Assembly: GCA_041390145.1 (NCBI GenBank)
Contig: JAWKQM010000006.1
Span: forward strand, 1 to 64,000
Source: Gemmatimonadales bacterium
Lineage (GTDB): Bacteria; Gemmatimonadota; Gemmatimonadetes; Gemmatimonadales; GWC2-71-9
Direction of reading: 5' to 3'
Length of the DNA: 64,000 bases
A program made the translations under genes and the position numbers. Within the stretch, counting starts at the first letter, position 1. Every line of letters begins with the position of its first letter. Below, piece by piece: positions 39,017 to 49,027 of the stretch. The notes under the pieces were generated by a model. It was not told the origin of the DNA. It made no database searches and saw only the letters and a list, made by a program, of their open reading frames with translations.

Positions 39017-41737
39017 ATGATGCGGCGCATCTCTGATCTGCTGTTCAGGATCCGCGCGGTGTTTGGTGCAGATCGCATGGAGCACGACCTCGCCGAGGAG
39101 CTGCAGTTTCACGTCGAGATGGAAACCGAGAAGTACATCCGGCAGGGCGACGCGCCGGAGGTGGCCCGGGCCCGCGCCGAGCGTGCCTTCGGGAACGCCA
39201 CCCGTCGCAAGCAGGCGATTCGCGACGGCTGGGGTGTCGGGCTGGTCCGCGACGCCGTCAACGACCTGCGCCACGCGACACGGCAACTGCGCCGCAATCC
39301 CGGCTTCACGGTGACGGTGCTGTTGACACTCGCCCTGGGTATCGGCGCCACGACGGCGATCGCCAGCCTCGTCCGCCAGGTCTTGCTGCGCCACGCCCCG
39401 GTGGCGGAGCCGTCGCAACTCGCCGCGCTGTACACCTCCTGCCGTCGAGGCGACCTGCGCTGCTCCAGTTCGTATCCCGATTTCATCGACTATCGCGACC
39501 GTTCCCGCCTCTTCACCGGCATGGTGGCCGCCAGCCCGCTGTCGCTCAACATCGGGACGGAGGGAAGCGCCCGGCTCGTCACCGGCGAGGTCGTGTCGGA
39601 AGGCTTCTTCGAGCAGCTCGGCCTGGCCCCGTCCCTGGGTCGTCTCCTGATGCCCAGCGATGGGGAGCGGGGAAATGCCCAGGCGGTGGCGGTCGTGAGC
39701 CACGACTTCTGGCGCGAGGCGTTCGGGGGTGATTCCTCGATTGTCGGACGCGACGTCCTCATCAACGGCGCCCCGTTTACGGTCGTGGGGGTCGGTCCGG
39801 CAGGCTATCGCGGCCTCAGCCTCACCACGCCGCGCGATGTCTGGCTGCCGATGCACGCGGCCACCTTCCTCGGACCGTCGGGTGGCTCCGCAAGTCAGCT
39901 CGACAATTACGACTCCCGGAACTCCCGGTGGATCGGCACGATCATCGGGCGACTGGCGCCAGGGGCCACCATCGAGGGCGCGCGCCAGGAAATGGCGGGC
40001 ATTGCGGCACAGCTCGGCGAGGAGTTTCCTGAGGAACGCGCCGCGATCGGAGGGCCGAGGAAGATCACCGTCGATCCCGCGGGACGGTACATCCTGCCGG
40101 TGGGCCGCGAGGCGGAGCTCCGCAACTTCCTGGCGCTCCTGGTCGGGACCGTCCTCTTCACCCTCGTACTGGCCTGCGCGAACATCGCCAACCTGCTGCT
40201 GGCACGGGCCACGGCCAGGGGCCGGGAACTCGGGGTGCAGCTGGCCATCGGCGCGTCGCGGGGACGGGTCGTCCGGATGCTGCTCACGGAGAGCATCCTC
40301 CTCGGCGTGCTCGGCGCGGCCGCAGGACTGCTGGTCGCCGCGGTGATGATCCGGTGGCTCTCCGCCTACGAGCTTCCCGGTGGCGTGGGCATCGGGGCGA
40401 TGGATGTGACCATGGACGGGACCGTGCTGACCTTCGCGCTGCTGCTGGCGGTCGGGACGGCAATGCTCTTCGGACTCGTCCCGGCGCTGCACGCCAGCCG
40501 GCAGGATCTGGTCGGCGTGATCCGGGGCGATCCCCCTCGCCGCGAAGGGATGGCGATCACGCAGGTACGGCGTGGGCTGGTGGCCCTACAGGTGGGGTTG
40601 TGCCTGGTGCTGCTGGCCGGATCGGCGATCTTTGCGCGCACGGTGCGCAACAGTCTTGATGCCGACCTGGGCTTCGACGGATCGGGCACCGTGCAGTTGC
40701 GGTACAACGCCGGGCTGCTCGGGATGAGTCCGGAACAGCAAGCCGGCGCGCGACGCGTGCTGCTCGACCGGGTACGGGCAATCCCGGGCGTCTCGGCGGC
40801 GTCCCTGGCTTCGCTGACGCCGCTGCAAGGCGCCGGGTTCCAGGGGTTTTTCGCCGAGATCGATGGGTATGCGCCGAAGCCCGATGAGGAGATCCGGTTC
40901 GACGCGGTCTTCGTCAGCGCCGGGTACTTCGCGGCTCAGGGGATGACCATCCTGGAAGGCCGCCCGATCGAGGACCGGGATGCATCCGGCGCCCCGCCGG
41001 TGGCGCTGGTCAACCAGTATGCGGCGCGGCGGTACTGGGGCGACCGGTCAGCGATCGGCGGCCGGCTCCGGCTACCCGATTCCACAGAGGTCGTGATCGT
41101 CGGAGTGGTGGCCGACCCCACGTGGGATGCCATCGGTGAGGAGACGACACCCTTTGTCTTCGTGTCCCTGGACCAGTTTCCCCAGTTCGCCTCCAGGGGC
41201 TTCCTGACGCTCTCGGCGCGCGGCCCAGGCGATGGACTGGCATTGATCCCTGCGGTGCGGGGGGCGTTTCGGGAGGTGCTGCCGGGATTGTCGCCGAGCC
41301 GGGTCGGGACCATGACGGCGCAGGTCGAGTCCGTGCTCATGCCTCAGCGCCTCGGCTCGCTGTTGCTGACGATATTCGGCGGCCTCACGTTGCTGCTGGC
41401 GGGCGTCGGGATTTACGGTGTGGTGGGCTACAACGTCCTGCGCCAGGCGCGAGAACTGGGTATCCGCATTGCCGTCGGGGCCTCGTCGGCGACCATCCTG
41501 CGGACGGTCGTGGCTGGCATGACGGGGCCGGTCCTGCTCGGCCTCGCGGTGGGACTGGCGGCGGTGATCGTCATCGGGAAGAGCGTCGCCGGATTCCTTT
41601 ACCAGGTCGGTCCGGCGGATCCCGCAAGTCTGGCGCTCGCTGCCGTTGCCTTGTTGTTCGTCGCGCTGGTCGCCGTGTTGATCCCGGCGTGGCGTGCAAC
41701 GCGAATCGATCCCGCCAAGGTGCTGATGGCGGAGTAG
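39017..41737 (+). CDS. ABC permease, MacB/FtsX type (ADOP family)
   Basis: This 906-aa membrane protein has the ADOP-type layout. A cytosolic N-terminal region of about 70 aa (ELQFHVEMETEKYIRQGD) comes first, then a membrane helix, a MacB periplasmic core (about 110-330), an FtsX core with three helices (about 370-500), a second periplasmic core and a second FtsX domain ending in PAWRATRIDPAKVL. It lacks an ATPase domain and none is encoded nearby. GGAGG lies just before ATGATG. ADOP proteins with PadR regulators are typical of Acidobacteriota and Gemmatimonadota. Export substrate is unknown. Confidence 0.9.
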   Translation: MMRRISDLLFRIRAVFGADRMEHDLAEELQFHVEMETEKYIRQGDAPEVARARAERAFGNATRRKQAIRDGWGVGLVRDAVNDLRHATRQLRRNPGFTVTVLLTLALGIGATTAIASLVRQVLLRHAPVAEPSQLAALYTSCRRGDLRCSSSYPDFIDYRDRSRLFTGMVAASPLSLNIGTEGSARLVTGEVVSEGFFEQLGLAPSLGRLLMPSDGERGNAQAVAVVSHDFWREAFGGDSSIVGRDVLINGAPFTVVGVGPAGYRGLSLTTPRDVWLPMHAATFLGPSGGSASQLDNYDSRNSRWIGTIIGRLAPGATIEGARQEMAGIAAQLGEEFPEERAAIGGPRKITVDPAGRYILPVGREAELRNFLALLVGTVLFTLVLACANIANLLLARATARGRELGVQLAIGASRGRVVRMLLTESILLGVLGAAAGLLVAAVMIRWLSAYELPGGVGIGAMDVTMDGTVLTFALLLAVGTAMLFGLVPALHASRQDLVGVIRGDPPRREGMAITQVRRGLVALQVGLCLVLLAGSAIFARTVRNSLDADLGFDGSGTVQLRYNAGLLGMSPEQQAGARRVLLDRVRAIPGVSAASLASLTPLQGAGFQGFFAEIDGYAPKPDEEIRFDAVFVSAGYFAAQGMTILEGRPIEDRDASGAPPVALVNQYAARRYWGDRSAIGGRLRLPDSTEVVIVGVVADPTWDAIGEETTPFVFVSLDQFPQFASRGFLTLSARGPGDGLALIPAVRGAFREVLPGLSPSRVGTMTAQVESVLMPQRLGSLLLTIFGGLTLLLAGVGIYGVVGYNVLRQARELGIRIAVGASSATILRTVVAGMTGPVLLGLAVGLAAVIVIGKSVAGFLYQVGPADPASLALAAVALLFVALVAVLIPAWRATRIDPAKVLMAE

Positions 41738-41749
41738 GGAGGGGGAACC

Positions 41750-41773
41750 GGCGGGCCCGAGCGGGAGCCCGCC
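41750..41773. terminator. Hairpin between convergent genes
   Basis: GGCGGGC at 41750-41756 pairs with GCCCGCC at 41767-41773. It lies between the permease stop and the convergent rhodanese stop and could serve both strands. T runs are short. Confidence 0.5.
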
Positions 41774-41792
41774 TCTCCTGCCGCTCCCCTGG

Positions 41793-42629
41793 TCACTGCG
41801 CCGAGGGTGCCCCGGTCTCGATCGGCGCCCCCGGCACCCCGGTCCACTCCGCCATCGAGCCGTCGTACATCTTCGTCTCATAGCCCAGGTAGCGGGCCAC
41901 GAAATAGAGATAGCTCGCCTGCATCCCCGACCGGCAGTAGGTCACCACCTGGTCTCCGCTCCGGACGCCGGCCGCGCGAAACATCTCCTCCAATGCGCCG
42001 CGGCTGAGCAGGACCGGCGGGCTCCCTCCCATCGTCGTCTTCCAGAAGATGCTGCGTGCGCCTGGGATGTGTCCCGCCGAGAAATCGGAGGCGGGCCGCG
42101 CATCGAGGAACGCGACTCCCGGGCTGTGGAGATGGTCTTTCACCCACTCGGCGCTGACCACGAGTTCCGGCTGCGGATCCGGGGTCAGCGTGCCCCGGTG
42201 CGCGGGGACCGTCGCGGTATTGACCGGCCAGCCTCCCTCCACCCACATCTCGGTGCCGCCATCGAGCAACGCCGCCTGGTGGGAATGCCCCAGGTAGTCC
42301 AGCGTGAAGAAGAGGCGGGCGGCCGAGAGCGGGTCGCCGGTGACAATGACTCGGGTGTCGTCCCCGATCCCGACCGACTCAAGGACGGAATCCAGGGCGG
42401 CCACGGAGGGGAGCTCGTTCGGCACACCGTCTCGTTCGACGATGATCGACGAGAGGGGGAGGAACTGGCTCCCCTCGATGTGCCCGGCGTCAAATGCGGT
42501 CCGGTTCCGGTCGACATGCACCACGACCACGCCCGGATCGCCGAGGTGCGCAGCGAGCCACGCGGGGCTGACCAGGACAGTGTCGGCCCCGAGGAGCGTG
42601 ACAGCCAGCAGGGAAAGTACGGTCAACAT
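41793..42629 (-). CDS. Sulfurtransferase with two rhodanese domains, exported
   Basis: This 278-aa protein has a short hydrophobic signal (MLTVLSLLAVTLLGA) and two rhodanese domains. The second carries the active-site loop CRSGMQAS (Cys232). The first has VTGDPLSAA at the equivalent place and no Cys, as is usual for thiosulfate sulfurtransferases. HIPGARSIFWKTTMG matches the family. It probably acts in the periplasm on thiosulfate or related sulfur donors. It starts 18 bases after the end of the transglycosylase gene on the same strand, so the two likely share a transcript. Confidence 0.9.
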   Translation of the reverse strand: MLTVLSLLAVTLLGADTVLVSPAWLAAHLGDPGVVVVHVDRNRTAFDAGHIEGSQFLPLSSIIVERDGVPNELPSVAALDSVLESVGIGDDTRVIVTGDPLSAARLFFTLDYLGHSHQAALLDGGTEMWVEGGWPVNTATVPAHRGTLTPDPQPELVVSAEWVKDHLHSPGVAFLDARPASDFSAGHIPGARSIFWKTTMGGSPPVLLSRGALEEMFRAAGVRSGDQVVTYCRSGMQASYLYFVARYLGYETKMYDGSMAEWTGVPGAPIETGAPSAQ

Positions 42630-42646
42630 GGGATGCTCCGAATGCG

Positions 42647-44140
42647 TTAGCGGTCGGCCTTGAGCGCGGAATCACGTTGGGCTTCCTGCTCCATGACCAG
42701 AGTGTAGGCGACATAATACTTGTGGATATTGGACACGTAAGTGACCGTCTCGCGGCCAATTTCCTGGGCGGCCACCAGTTCAACGTTGCCTTGCCACCTG
42801 TTGGGGTCGAGCCCTCGCGCGGCCGCCTTCTTCCGCAATCCTGCCACTCGCGCTGGCCCCGCGTTGTACGCCGCAAAGGCGAAGAGCATCCGATTGAAGG
42901 CGTCGAGGGAGTCGTCGCTGAAATGGTCGTCGATCAGCTTGCGGACGTACTTGACGCCGGCGTGGATATTCGGCTCGAGCTGGTGCACGTCACCGACGCC
43001 GAGCGACCTCCCGGTGGCCGGCATGACCTGCATGACGCCGATCGCCCCCACCTGGCTGTGGGCGTTCTGGTCCAGCCGCGATTCCTGGTATCCCTGCGCC
43101 ATCATCAGCAGCATGTCGAGGTCGTACTGGGCCCCGTACTTCCGGAAGAGGTCCACTACCTGGTGGAACTTCCGCATCTCCGATTCGGCGGTCGCGTTCG
43201 TGACGAACCGGGTGCTCTTGAGGTAGCGGTGGAGCAGGGTGTTACGCGTCGCGGAGCCGGCCGGATAGTCGGCGAGAAACCGGTTGATCTCGGCCTTGAG
43301 TTGCGGGCTGTCCTTCCGGATCATCCAGGCGATGTCGGCGCCGGTCTTGACCGTCAGCCCCGGCCGCGGCGTGATGTCCGGGAGGACCTGCTGCCAGAAA
43401 TTGGCGATCACGTCGTTCATCACCACGAGCTTGACCAGCCCGGCGTTGAGCATCTCGAGGAGGTCCTCATCCTCCAGCGCCTCCGGAGCCGCCCGGAGGC
43501 GCACCGGGGGGAGCCCGCGACGCTTGAAGCTCTCGTTGAGGGCTTGGAGGCTCTCGTAGTATGCGGATGAGGGCCGAACGAAGACCTCCTGGCCCGCAAG
43601 GTCCTCAATCGAGTCCAGCCGGGGAGAGGCGGGACCGGTCACCACGACCTCGGAGATGCCCGACACGGTCGGCGCCGAGAAATCTGCCACTGCCTGGCGC
43701 TCCGGTGTGATCGTCAGCCCAGCCGCGACGATGTCGCCCTGGCCGGCGAGCAGCGCCGGCAGGAGCTCGTCAGGGCGGACAGGGAGGAGCACGACTTGAA
43801 TCGGGTCCGCCCCGGTCTGGAACTGCTTGTTAAGACTCTGCTGAAAGAGCGCGGCCGCATCCACCGCGAGCCCACGGGGCCGCCCCTCGTCAACGAAGTA
43901 CTGGGTCCTGCTCGGGACCACGAGCATCCGGATGGCACGTCGGGCCCGCATCGAGTCGAGGTCTCCCAGCCGCGGCTGCGTCAGCGCCACGAGGGCGGAG
44001 TCCGTGGGGACTGCGGCCACGGTGGTGTCGGCAGCCTCGGCATCCGGGCGTACGTCCGTGCCGCCGCATCCCCCAACGGAGATCACCGCCGCAACAAGGA
44101 GGCAGAAGGGAAGGGGTGTCGACGACAGGCGACGCGGCAT
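42647..44140 (-). CDS. MltF-like membrane-bound lytic transglycosylase
   Basis: This 497-aa lipoprotein (Cys25 in SVGGC) has an SBP_bac_3-like solute-binding domain at about 60-290 (RAIRMLVVPSRTQYFVDEGRPRG in pieces, GDIVAAGLTITPERQ) and a C-terminal SLT domain at about 310-480. The SLT catalytic Glu lies in GYQESRLDQNAHS, followed by GAIGVMQVMPATG and AAYNAGPARV. This is the MltF architecture. It cleaves peptidoglycan at the outer membrane. The ATG at 44140 is chosen because it yields the lipoprotein signal; the frame runs back to 44281. The SBP domain may sense muropeptides. Confidence 0.9.
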   Translation of the reverse strand: MPRRLSSTPLPFCLLVAAVISVGGCGGTDVRPDAEAADTTVAAVPTDSALVALTQPRLGDLDSMRARRAIRMLVVPSRTQYFVDEGRPRGLAVDAAALFQQSLNKQFQTGADPIQVVLLPVRPDELLPALLAGQGDIVAAGLTITPERQAVADFSAPTVSGISEVVVTGPASPRLDSIEDLAGQEVFVRPSSAYYESLQALNESFKRRGLPPVRLRAAPEALEDEDLLEMLNAGLVKLVVMNDVIANFWQQVLPDITPRPGLTVKTGADIAWMIRKDSPQLKAEINRFLADYPAGSATRNTLLHRYLKSTRFVTNATAESEMRKFHQVVDLFRKYGAQYDLDMLLMMAQGYQESRLDQNAHSQVGAIGVMQVMPATGRSLGVGDVHQLEPNIHAGVKYVRKLIDDHFSDDSLDAFNRMLFAFAAYNAGPARVAGLRKKAAARGLDPNRWQGNVELVAAQEIGRETVTYVSNIHKYYVAYTLVMEQEAQRDSALKADR

Positions 44141-44310
44141 GGGACTCACGTTCAGGAGGATGCTGGAGTTTAGCCCGAATCTCCATCGGAGTGAAGCATC
44201 GGGCGGTGCCGCGTGGCGCGTGCCCCCCGGTCCCGAATTGGGTAAGTTTGTGCGTGGTGGGCACCTGGCGTCGTCCGCCACGTCTTGGAGACTCGGACCG
44301 GGAGAACATC

Positions 44311-44484
44311 ATGGAATACCTCAGCGGTGGGTATGCCGTGGGCTGGGGCACACTGGCCCTGCTCAACGCCGGACTGGCACAGGCCAAGGGGAAGAGCGGT
44401 CTCCTCTGGGGGCTGCTGTCGCTCTTCATCGGCCCGTTTGCGACGCTGATCCTCGTCACCATCTACGCGACATCCAAGCCCTGA
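44311..44484 (+). CDS. Small two-helix membrane protein
   Basis: This 57-aa protein has two hydrophobic stretches, about residues 8-24 and 31-53, with a short KGKSG turn. GGAG lies 6 bases before ATG 44311. It is first in a long operon and ends 13 bases before the cysteine synthase gene. No family was recognised. Confidence 0.65.
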   Translation: MEYLSGGYAVGWGTLALLNAGLAQAKGKSGLLWGLLSLFIGPFATLILVTIYATSKP

Positions 44485-44497
44485 TCGGGAGCTTCGC

Positions 44498-45595
44498 ATG
44501 ACTGACCACCGGCCGCAGGAGCGACTGGATGGACTGGCCAGCCTGATCGGCAACACGCCCCTGCTCGCCATCGAATTTGAGTATCAGGGTGCGCGGCGGA
44601 CCGTGCATGCCAAGGCCGAGCACCTCAACCTGTCGGGGAGCATCAAGGATCGGATGGCGATCCACATTCTCCGCCGGGGCTACGCCACGGGGGCGCTGAA
44701 GGCCGGCGCCATGATCATCGAGGCCACCAGCGGCAACACCGGAATCGCATTCGCCTCGATCGGTCGCGCGCTTGGGCATCCCGTCACGATCTTCATGCCC
44801 GCCTGGATGAGCAGCGAGCGGATCAACCTCATCCGGAGCCTGGGCGCCAGCATCGTGCTGGTCAGTCGCGAGGAAGGGGGCTTTCTCGGCAGCATCGAGA
44901 TGGCCGAGGAACTGGCGCGGAGAACGCCGGGCGCCTTCCTGCCGAGGCAGTTCTCCAACCGGGATAACTGCGACGCGCACTACCAGACGACTGGTCCGGA
45001 AGTCCTGGGACAGTTGGCGGCGTGGGGGCTGGTGCCGGCAGCGTTTGTTGCCGGGGTCGGCACCGGCGGGACCATCATGGGCACCGGCAGCTACCTGCGA
45101 GAAAAGGCTCCGGGCATCAAGTTGCATCCGGTCGAACCTTCGAATTCGCCGACGTTGTCCACCGGACACAAGGTCGGACATCATCGCATCCAGGGGATCT
45201 CGGACGAGTTCATTCCGGCCATCGTCGAACTCGACACGCTCGATGGAATCCTCGCCATCGACGATGGCGACGCCATCCTGATGGCGCAGAAACTCGCCAC
45301 GGAGCTGGGGCTCGGCGTCGGCATCTCCTCGGGCGCCAACTTCCTGGCCGCCATCCGGGCCCAGGACGCCATCGGGGTCGACGCCGTTGTGGCCACCGTC
45401 TTCGCCGATGACAACAAGAAATATCTGAGCACCGACCTCCTGCGTGAGGAGCCTCGGCGCGACGGGTTCCTGTCGCCCGAGATCGAGCTCCGTGGCCTCT
45501 CGGCGCTCCGCCGCACCTGCCAGACCTGCCACTATCCCGACCCGGCCCCCGCGGGCTGGGAATCGATCGGTTCCCGGCCGGCCTCGGCACGGTGA
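44498..45595 (+). CDS. Cysteine synthase family PLP enzyme with C-terminal CxxC
   Basis: This 365-aa fold-type II PLP enzyme resembles cysteine synthase or cystathionine beta-synthase. The PLP Lys is Lys50 in [10 protein letters not shown], the substrate loop is [11 protein letters not shown], and the phosphate loop is [12 protein letters not shown]. It has about 40 residues beyond the usual end, with [10 protein letters not shown] giving a CxxC near residues 346-349. The ATG has a GGGAG site. The stop overlaps the next gene (GTGA). Product may be cysteine from O-acetylserine or O-phosphoserine; the tail could bind metal or a redox partner. Confidence 0.88.
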   Translation: MTDHRPQERLDGLASLIGNTPLLAIEFEYQGARRTVHAKAEHLNLSGSIKDRMAIHILRRGYATGALKAGAMIIEATSGNTGIAFASIGRALGHPVTIFMPAWMSSERINLIRSLGASIVLVSREEGGFLGSIEMAEELARRTPGAFLPRQFSNRDNCDAHYQTTGPEVLGQLAAWGLVPAAFVAGVGTGGTIMGTGSYLREKAPGIKLHPVEPSNSPTLSTGHKVGHHRIQGISDEFIPAIVELDTLDGILAIDDGDAILMAQKLATELGLGVGISSGANFLAAIRAQDAIGVDAVVATVFADDNKKYLSTDLLREEPRRDGFLSPEIELRGLSALRRTCQTCHYPDPAPAGWESIGSRPASAR

Positions 45596-46224
45596 GTTCC
45601 GCGCCACGCGCGTTCCCCTCGGGCGGGGGCGGGCCCCTCGTGCTCGTGGGCCGGGCCGCGCTCCGCCTGATGGGATGGCGGATGGTGGGGGCGCTGCCGC
45701 TCCTGCCCCGATACATCCTCATCGTGGCTCCCCACACGTCGAACTGGGACTTCTTCGTCGGGCTCGCCGCCAAGTTCGCGCTCGGACTTCACGCCCAGTG
45801 GCTGGGAAAGCACAGCCTCTTCCGTGGGCCGATCGGTTGGATGCTCCGCGCCCTCGGGGGGATCCCGGTCGACCGATCCAAGCCCGATGGGGTTATCGAG
45901 GGAGTCCTGGCGGGCATGCAGGACGCCCCGACGTTCGTGCTGGCACTCGCGCCCGAGGGCACGCGCAAGTACATCGATCACTGGAAGACCGGGTTCCACC
46001 GCATCGCGGTGGCGGCCGCGGTGCCCGTCGTGCCGGTCGCCTTCGACTGGTCGACCCGCACCATCGACCTGACGCAACCGCCGTTCAGCGTGACCGGCGA
46101 TGCCTCCGCCGACATCGCGCACCTGCGCGCCCTGTATCGCAAGGAGATGGCGCGTCGACCCGAATACTTCGCGGATGTGCGCGACGTGCCGCTTCCCCCT
46201 TCCCGTGGGCGGGACCCCGCGTGA
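45592..46224 (+). CDS. Lysophospholipid acyltransferase-like protein
   Basis: This 210-aa protein has acyltransferase motifs: [11 protein letters not shown] (H-x4-D with Asn-Trp), LGGIPVDRS and LAPEGTRKY. It resembles the PlsC superfamily, in the branch with NWD. There is a single hydrophobic N-terminal region. It starts with GTG overlapping the cysteine synthase stop and ends overlapping the next gene. Substrate is unknown; membrane lipid remodelling is likely. Confidence 0.8.
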   Translation: MSSAPRAFPSGGGGPLVLVGRAALRLMGWRMVGALPLLPRYILIVAPHTSNWDFFVGLAAKFALGLHAQWLGKHSLFRGPIGWMLRALGGIPVDRSKPDGVIEGVLAGMQDAPTFVLALAPEGTRKYIDHWKTGFHRIAVAAAVPVVPVAFDWSTRTIDLTQPPFSVTGDASADIAHLRALYRKEMARRPEYFADVRDVPLPPSRGRDPA

Positions 46225-46931
46225 GCGGGATGCCGCGGTGGGCGGACGCGCTGCATCGCGCCAACCGGTACGTGAGCACGGACCTCTTCGGGGGACCGCG
46301 GGTCGTGAAGCTGGCATGGGTCATCAATGCGCAGAAGCTCGGCTCGCCGCCCTTCGTGGCCTTCCTGATGTGGTGGTACGGCGACTGGTCACTCGTGGCG
46401 TGGATCTACCTGGCGCTATACGGCAGCTACGGGGTCTGCTGGTTCCTGAAGGACATGGCCTTTCCAGACGCGAACTGGCAGCGGCGGGTAACCTGGGGCG
46501 GGGGAGCGGCAGCGTTCCTGCTGGGGTTGGCACCCTACTGGATCCTCCCCTGGCTGTTGATCTCGGGGCGGGGACATCCGCCGGCATCCACGCCGGTGCT
46601 GGCGTTCGCCGTCGTGCTGCACACCCTCGGGCTGTTCTTGATGACGGCCGCCGACGCGCAGAAGACCTTCACGCTGCGCGCTCGGGGCGGGCTCATCACC
46701 GACGGGATGTTCCGGCTGGTTCGCCACCCGAATTATCTCGGCGAGATGATGCTCTACGCCGCCTATGCCGTGCTGGTGGGCCACTGGGCCGCATGGGCGA
46801 TCCTCCTGCTCATCTGGGGCGTGGAGTTCGTGCCGAACATGCTGGCCAAGGAGGCATCATTGTCGCGGTATCCTGAGTGGGCTGACTATCAATCGCGCAC
46901 CGGCGCGCTGCTGCCGAGGATCTGGAGATGA
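46221..46931 (+). CDS. Isoprenylcysteine methyltransferase/DUF1295-like membrane protein
   Basis: This 236-aa protein has five to six hydrophobic segments and the C-terminal motif FRLVRHPNYLGEMMLYAAYAV, followed by EFVPNMLAKEASLSRYPEWADYQ. This pattern is shared by isoprenylcysteine carboxyl methyltransferases, phospholipid methyltransferases and DUF1295/steroid 5-alpha-reductase-like proteins. The GTG at 46221 overlaps the previous stop; an ATG at 46230 is the alternative. It overlaps msrA at its end. Methyltransferase versus reductase activity is unresolved. Confidence 0.75.
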   Translation: MSGMPRWADALHRANRYVSTDLFGGPRVVKLAWVINAQKLGSPPFVAFLMWWYGDWSLVAWIYLALYGSYGVCWFLKDMAFPDANWQRRVTWGGGAAAFLLGLAPYWILPWLLISGRGHPPASTPVLAFAVVLHTLGLFLMTAADAQKTFTLRARGGLITDGMFRLVRHPNYLGEMMLYAAYAVLVGHWAAWAILLLIWGVEFVPNMLAKEASLSRYPEWADYQSRTGALLPRIWR

Positions 46932-47464
46932 CGACGGAACTCGCGACGTTCGGCGGGGGTTGCTTCTGGTGTCTCGAGGCGGTGTTCGAACAACTGCGTG
47001 GTGTGGAGCGTGTGGTGTCCGGCTACGCAGGGGGAACGGTCGATCACCCCACCTACGAACAGGTGTGTGGCGGGAGGACGGGGCACGCCGAGGTGGTGCA
47101 GATCACCTTCGATCCGGCGGTCATCACCTACCGTGACCTGCTCGAGATCTTCTTCTCGATGCATGACCCGACCACGCTCAACCGGCAGGGTGCGGACACC
47201 GGGACCCAATATCGCTCGATCATCCTCACGCACTCCCCATCGCAGGCTGCCGAGGCGGCGGAGGTCATCCGGCGTCTGGGCGGGGAAGGGCTGTGGCCCG
47301 ATCCCATCGTGACCCAGGTGGTGCCGCTGACGGTCTTCTACCCGGCGGAAGCCGGGCACCAGGGCTATTACCGCCGGAACGAGGGCCAGCGTTATTGCCA
47401 GGTCGTCATCGCGCCCAAGGTCGCGGCGCTGCGGAAGAAGCACCTCGATCGGTTGCGCGGGTGA
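46928..47464 (+). CDS. msrA: Peptide-methionine (S)-S-oxide reductase
   Basis: This 178-aa enzyme reduces methionine-S-sulfoxide in proteins. The catalytic motif is GGGCFWCLEAVF (Cys12 nucleophile, Cys15), with the family segments SGYAGG, RTGHAEVVQITFDP and HQGYYRRN. A further Cys in RYCQVVIAP may act as resolving Cys. It overlaps both neighbours by 4 bp, so it is embedded in the envelope operon and may protect exported or membrane proteins. No signal peptide is present. Confidence 0.96.
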   Translation: MTTELATFGGGCFWCLEAVFEQLRGVERVVSGYAGGTVDHPTYEQVCGGRTGHAEVVQITFDPAVITYRDLLEIFFSMHDPTTLNRQGADTGTQYRSIILTHSPSQAAEAAEVIRRLGGEGLWPDPIVTQVVPLTVFYPAEAGHQGYYRRNEGQRYCQVVIAPKVAALRKKHLDRLRG

Positions 47465-48981
47465 CGCTGGGCGTTGTGGTGGGCCGGGTGGTCCTGCTGG
47501 GTGCGCTCCTGGGAGTGACCGTGCCGGTCGCCAGCGCGGCGGCGCAGGGGACGTCGCTGGTGGAGACCGGTCCCCCGGGGGGCCGTCGCATTCCCGGCCC
47601 GCAGCCGATCAATCCCGTGCTGCTGGGGCTCGAACCGCCCGCGAATGACTCGGCCCCCGCGGCCGACTCCCTGCCGTGCCCCGATTGTGACCCGCCGAAG
47701 GCGTTCTGGATGGGCATGGGGGGCGTGCTGATCGCCCAGACCGTTCCCTTCCTGGTGAGCAACTACGTCACCAAGGAGACGTGGGCCAAGGTCAGCCCAC
47801 AGACCTGGGCCAACAACTTCAACTATCCCTGGCAGTGGGATGACAACGACTTCCAGAACAACCAGTTCGCGCATCCCTACCAGGGCAACCTCTACTTCAA
47901 TGCAGGCCGAACCAACGGCTATGACTTCTGGGCGTCCTCGGCGTGGACGCTGGGGGGGAGCCTGACCTGGGAGTACTTCTTCGAGGCATGGGCGCCCGCG
48001 CCGAACGACGTGGTCAACACCACCATCGGCGGCATCGTCCTCGGCGAGTCGCTCTACCGCATCTCCCGGCTGGTGCTCGACAACGAGGCCACGGGGAAGG
48101 AGCGGGTCTGGCGGGAGATCGGGGCGGCGGTGCTCAACCCGGTTGGGGGCCTCAACCGTCTCCTCCGGGGCGAGACTCACAAGATCACCGCGAATCCTAC
48201 CAACTGGCATCCGAGCGCCATTCTCGGCGTCCTGGACTTCGGGTACCGCCGGACAACCCAGTCCATCGGCACGGGTGTCATCAAGACAGGGTCCAACCAG
48301 TGGAATGTCTCGTTTCTCCTCTCCTACGGCGACCCGGTCAAGGACCTCTCACGGAAGCCCTTTTCCTACTTCGCCATTCGCGCAGACCTCGCGGGACCCG
48401 GCAACGAGGGTGTCATCAACCAGGTCAGCGCGCGGGGGAGCCTCGCCGCCTGGCCGTTGGGCGGCAAGGGACGGCACCAGCTCGCGCTGAGCCTGGAGTA
48501 CGACTACTTCAATAATCCGGCATTCGAGTACAGCGGGCAGAGCGCCCAGCTCGGTGTCGTCAGCAACATCGGCAAGCCGGGACAGACCTGGTGGGGGCAG
48601 ACCCAGGTGCTCTTTAACGGAGTGCTGCTGGGCGCCGTGCAGTCCGATTACTACGCTTCTGTCGAGGGCAGGGACTATGACTACGGTCCGGGCGTCGGTG
48701 GTATCTTCGCCGGCCGGATCCTTTACAAGAACAAGCTCCAGGGCACCGTCGGATACACCGGCCTCTGGATTCACACGATCGAGGGCACCGAGTCGGCCCA
48801 CTACCAGGACGCCCTTCTGATCGAGGCGCGGTACTGGGCCAGCCGGAAGATAGGCGTCGGGTTGAGTTATATTGGCTACACGAGGCACAGCGACTATGTG
48901 GATCAGCCGAATGTCGCCCAATCGGCTCGATTCCTACGGTTCTTCATCACGAAGGCCATACCAGGTCTGCCGCTCCCCTGA
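47461..48981 (+). CDS. DUF3943 family envelope protein, first copy
   Basis: This 506-aa protein starts with GTG overlapping the msrA stop and has a signal peptide cleaved near ASAAAQ. The linker holds a CPDCDPPKAFW motif (Cys73, Cys76). Next is a conserved block WQWDDNDFQNNQFAHPYQG with FNAGRTNGYDFW, typical of DUF3943. The C-terminal 250 residues alternate like barrel strands (YEYDYFNNPAFEYSGQS, EARYWASRKIGVGLSYIGY) and end FFITKAIPG. It is probably an outer-membrane barrel with a partly buried N-terminal region. The next gene is a close paralogue. Function is unknown. Confidence 0.85.
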   Translation: MTLGVVVGRVVLLGALLGVTVPVASAAAQGTSLVETGPPGGRRIPGPQPINPVLLGLEPPANDSAPAADSLPCPDCDPPKAFWMGMGGVLIAQTVPFLVSNYVTKETWAKVSPQTWANNFNYPWQWDDNDFQNNQFAHPYQGNLYFNAGRTNGYDFWASSAWTLGGSLTWEYFFEAWAPAPNDVVNTTIGGIVLGESLYRISRLVLDNEATGKERVWREIGAAVLNPVGGLNRLLRGETHKITANPTNWHPSAILGVLDFGYRRTTQSIGTGVIKTGSNQWNVSFLLSYGDPVKDLSRKPFSYFAIRADLAGPGNEGVINQVSARGSLAAWPLGGKGRHQLALSLEYDYFNNPAFEYSGQSAQLGVVSNIGKPGQTWWGQTQVLFNGVLLGAVQSDYYASVEGRDYDYGPGVGGIFAGRILYKNKLQGTVGYTGLWIHTIEGTESAHYQDALLIEARYWASRKIGVGLSYIGYTRHSDYVDQPNVAQSARFLRFFITKAIPGLPLP

Positions 48982-49027
48982 AACGGGGAGGCCGGACCGT
49001 CCGCCACCCGCTCACCCGGGCACCATC

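Noticed and set aside
38353..41737. Integrated mobile element at tRNA-Met
   Set aside because: No integrase, transposase or second att copy flanking cargo is seen; kept only as a possibility in the repeat finding.
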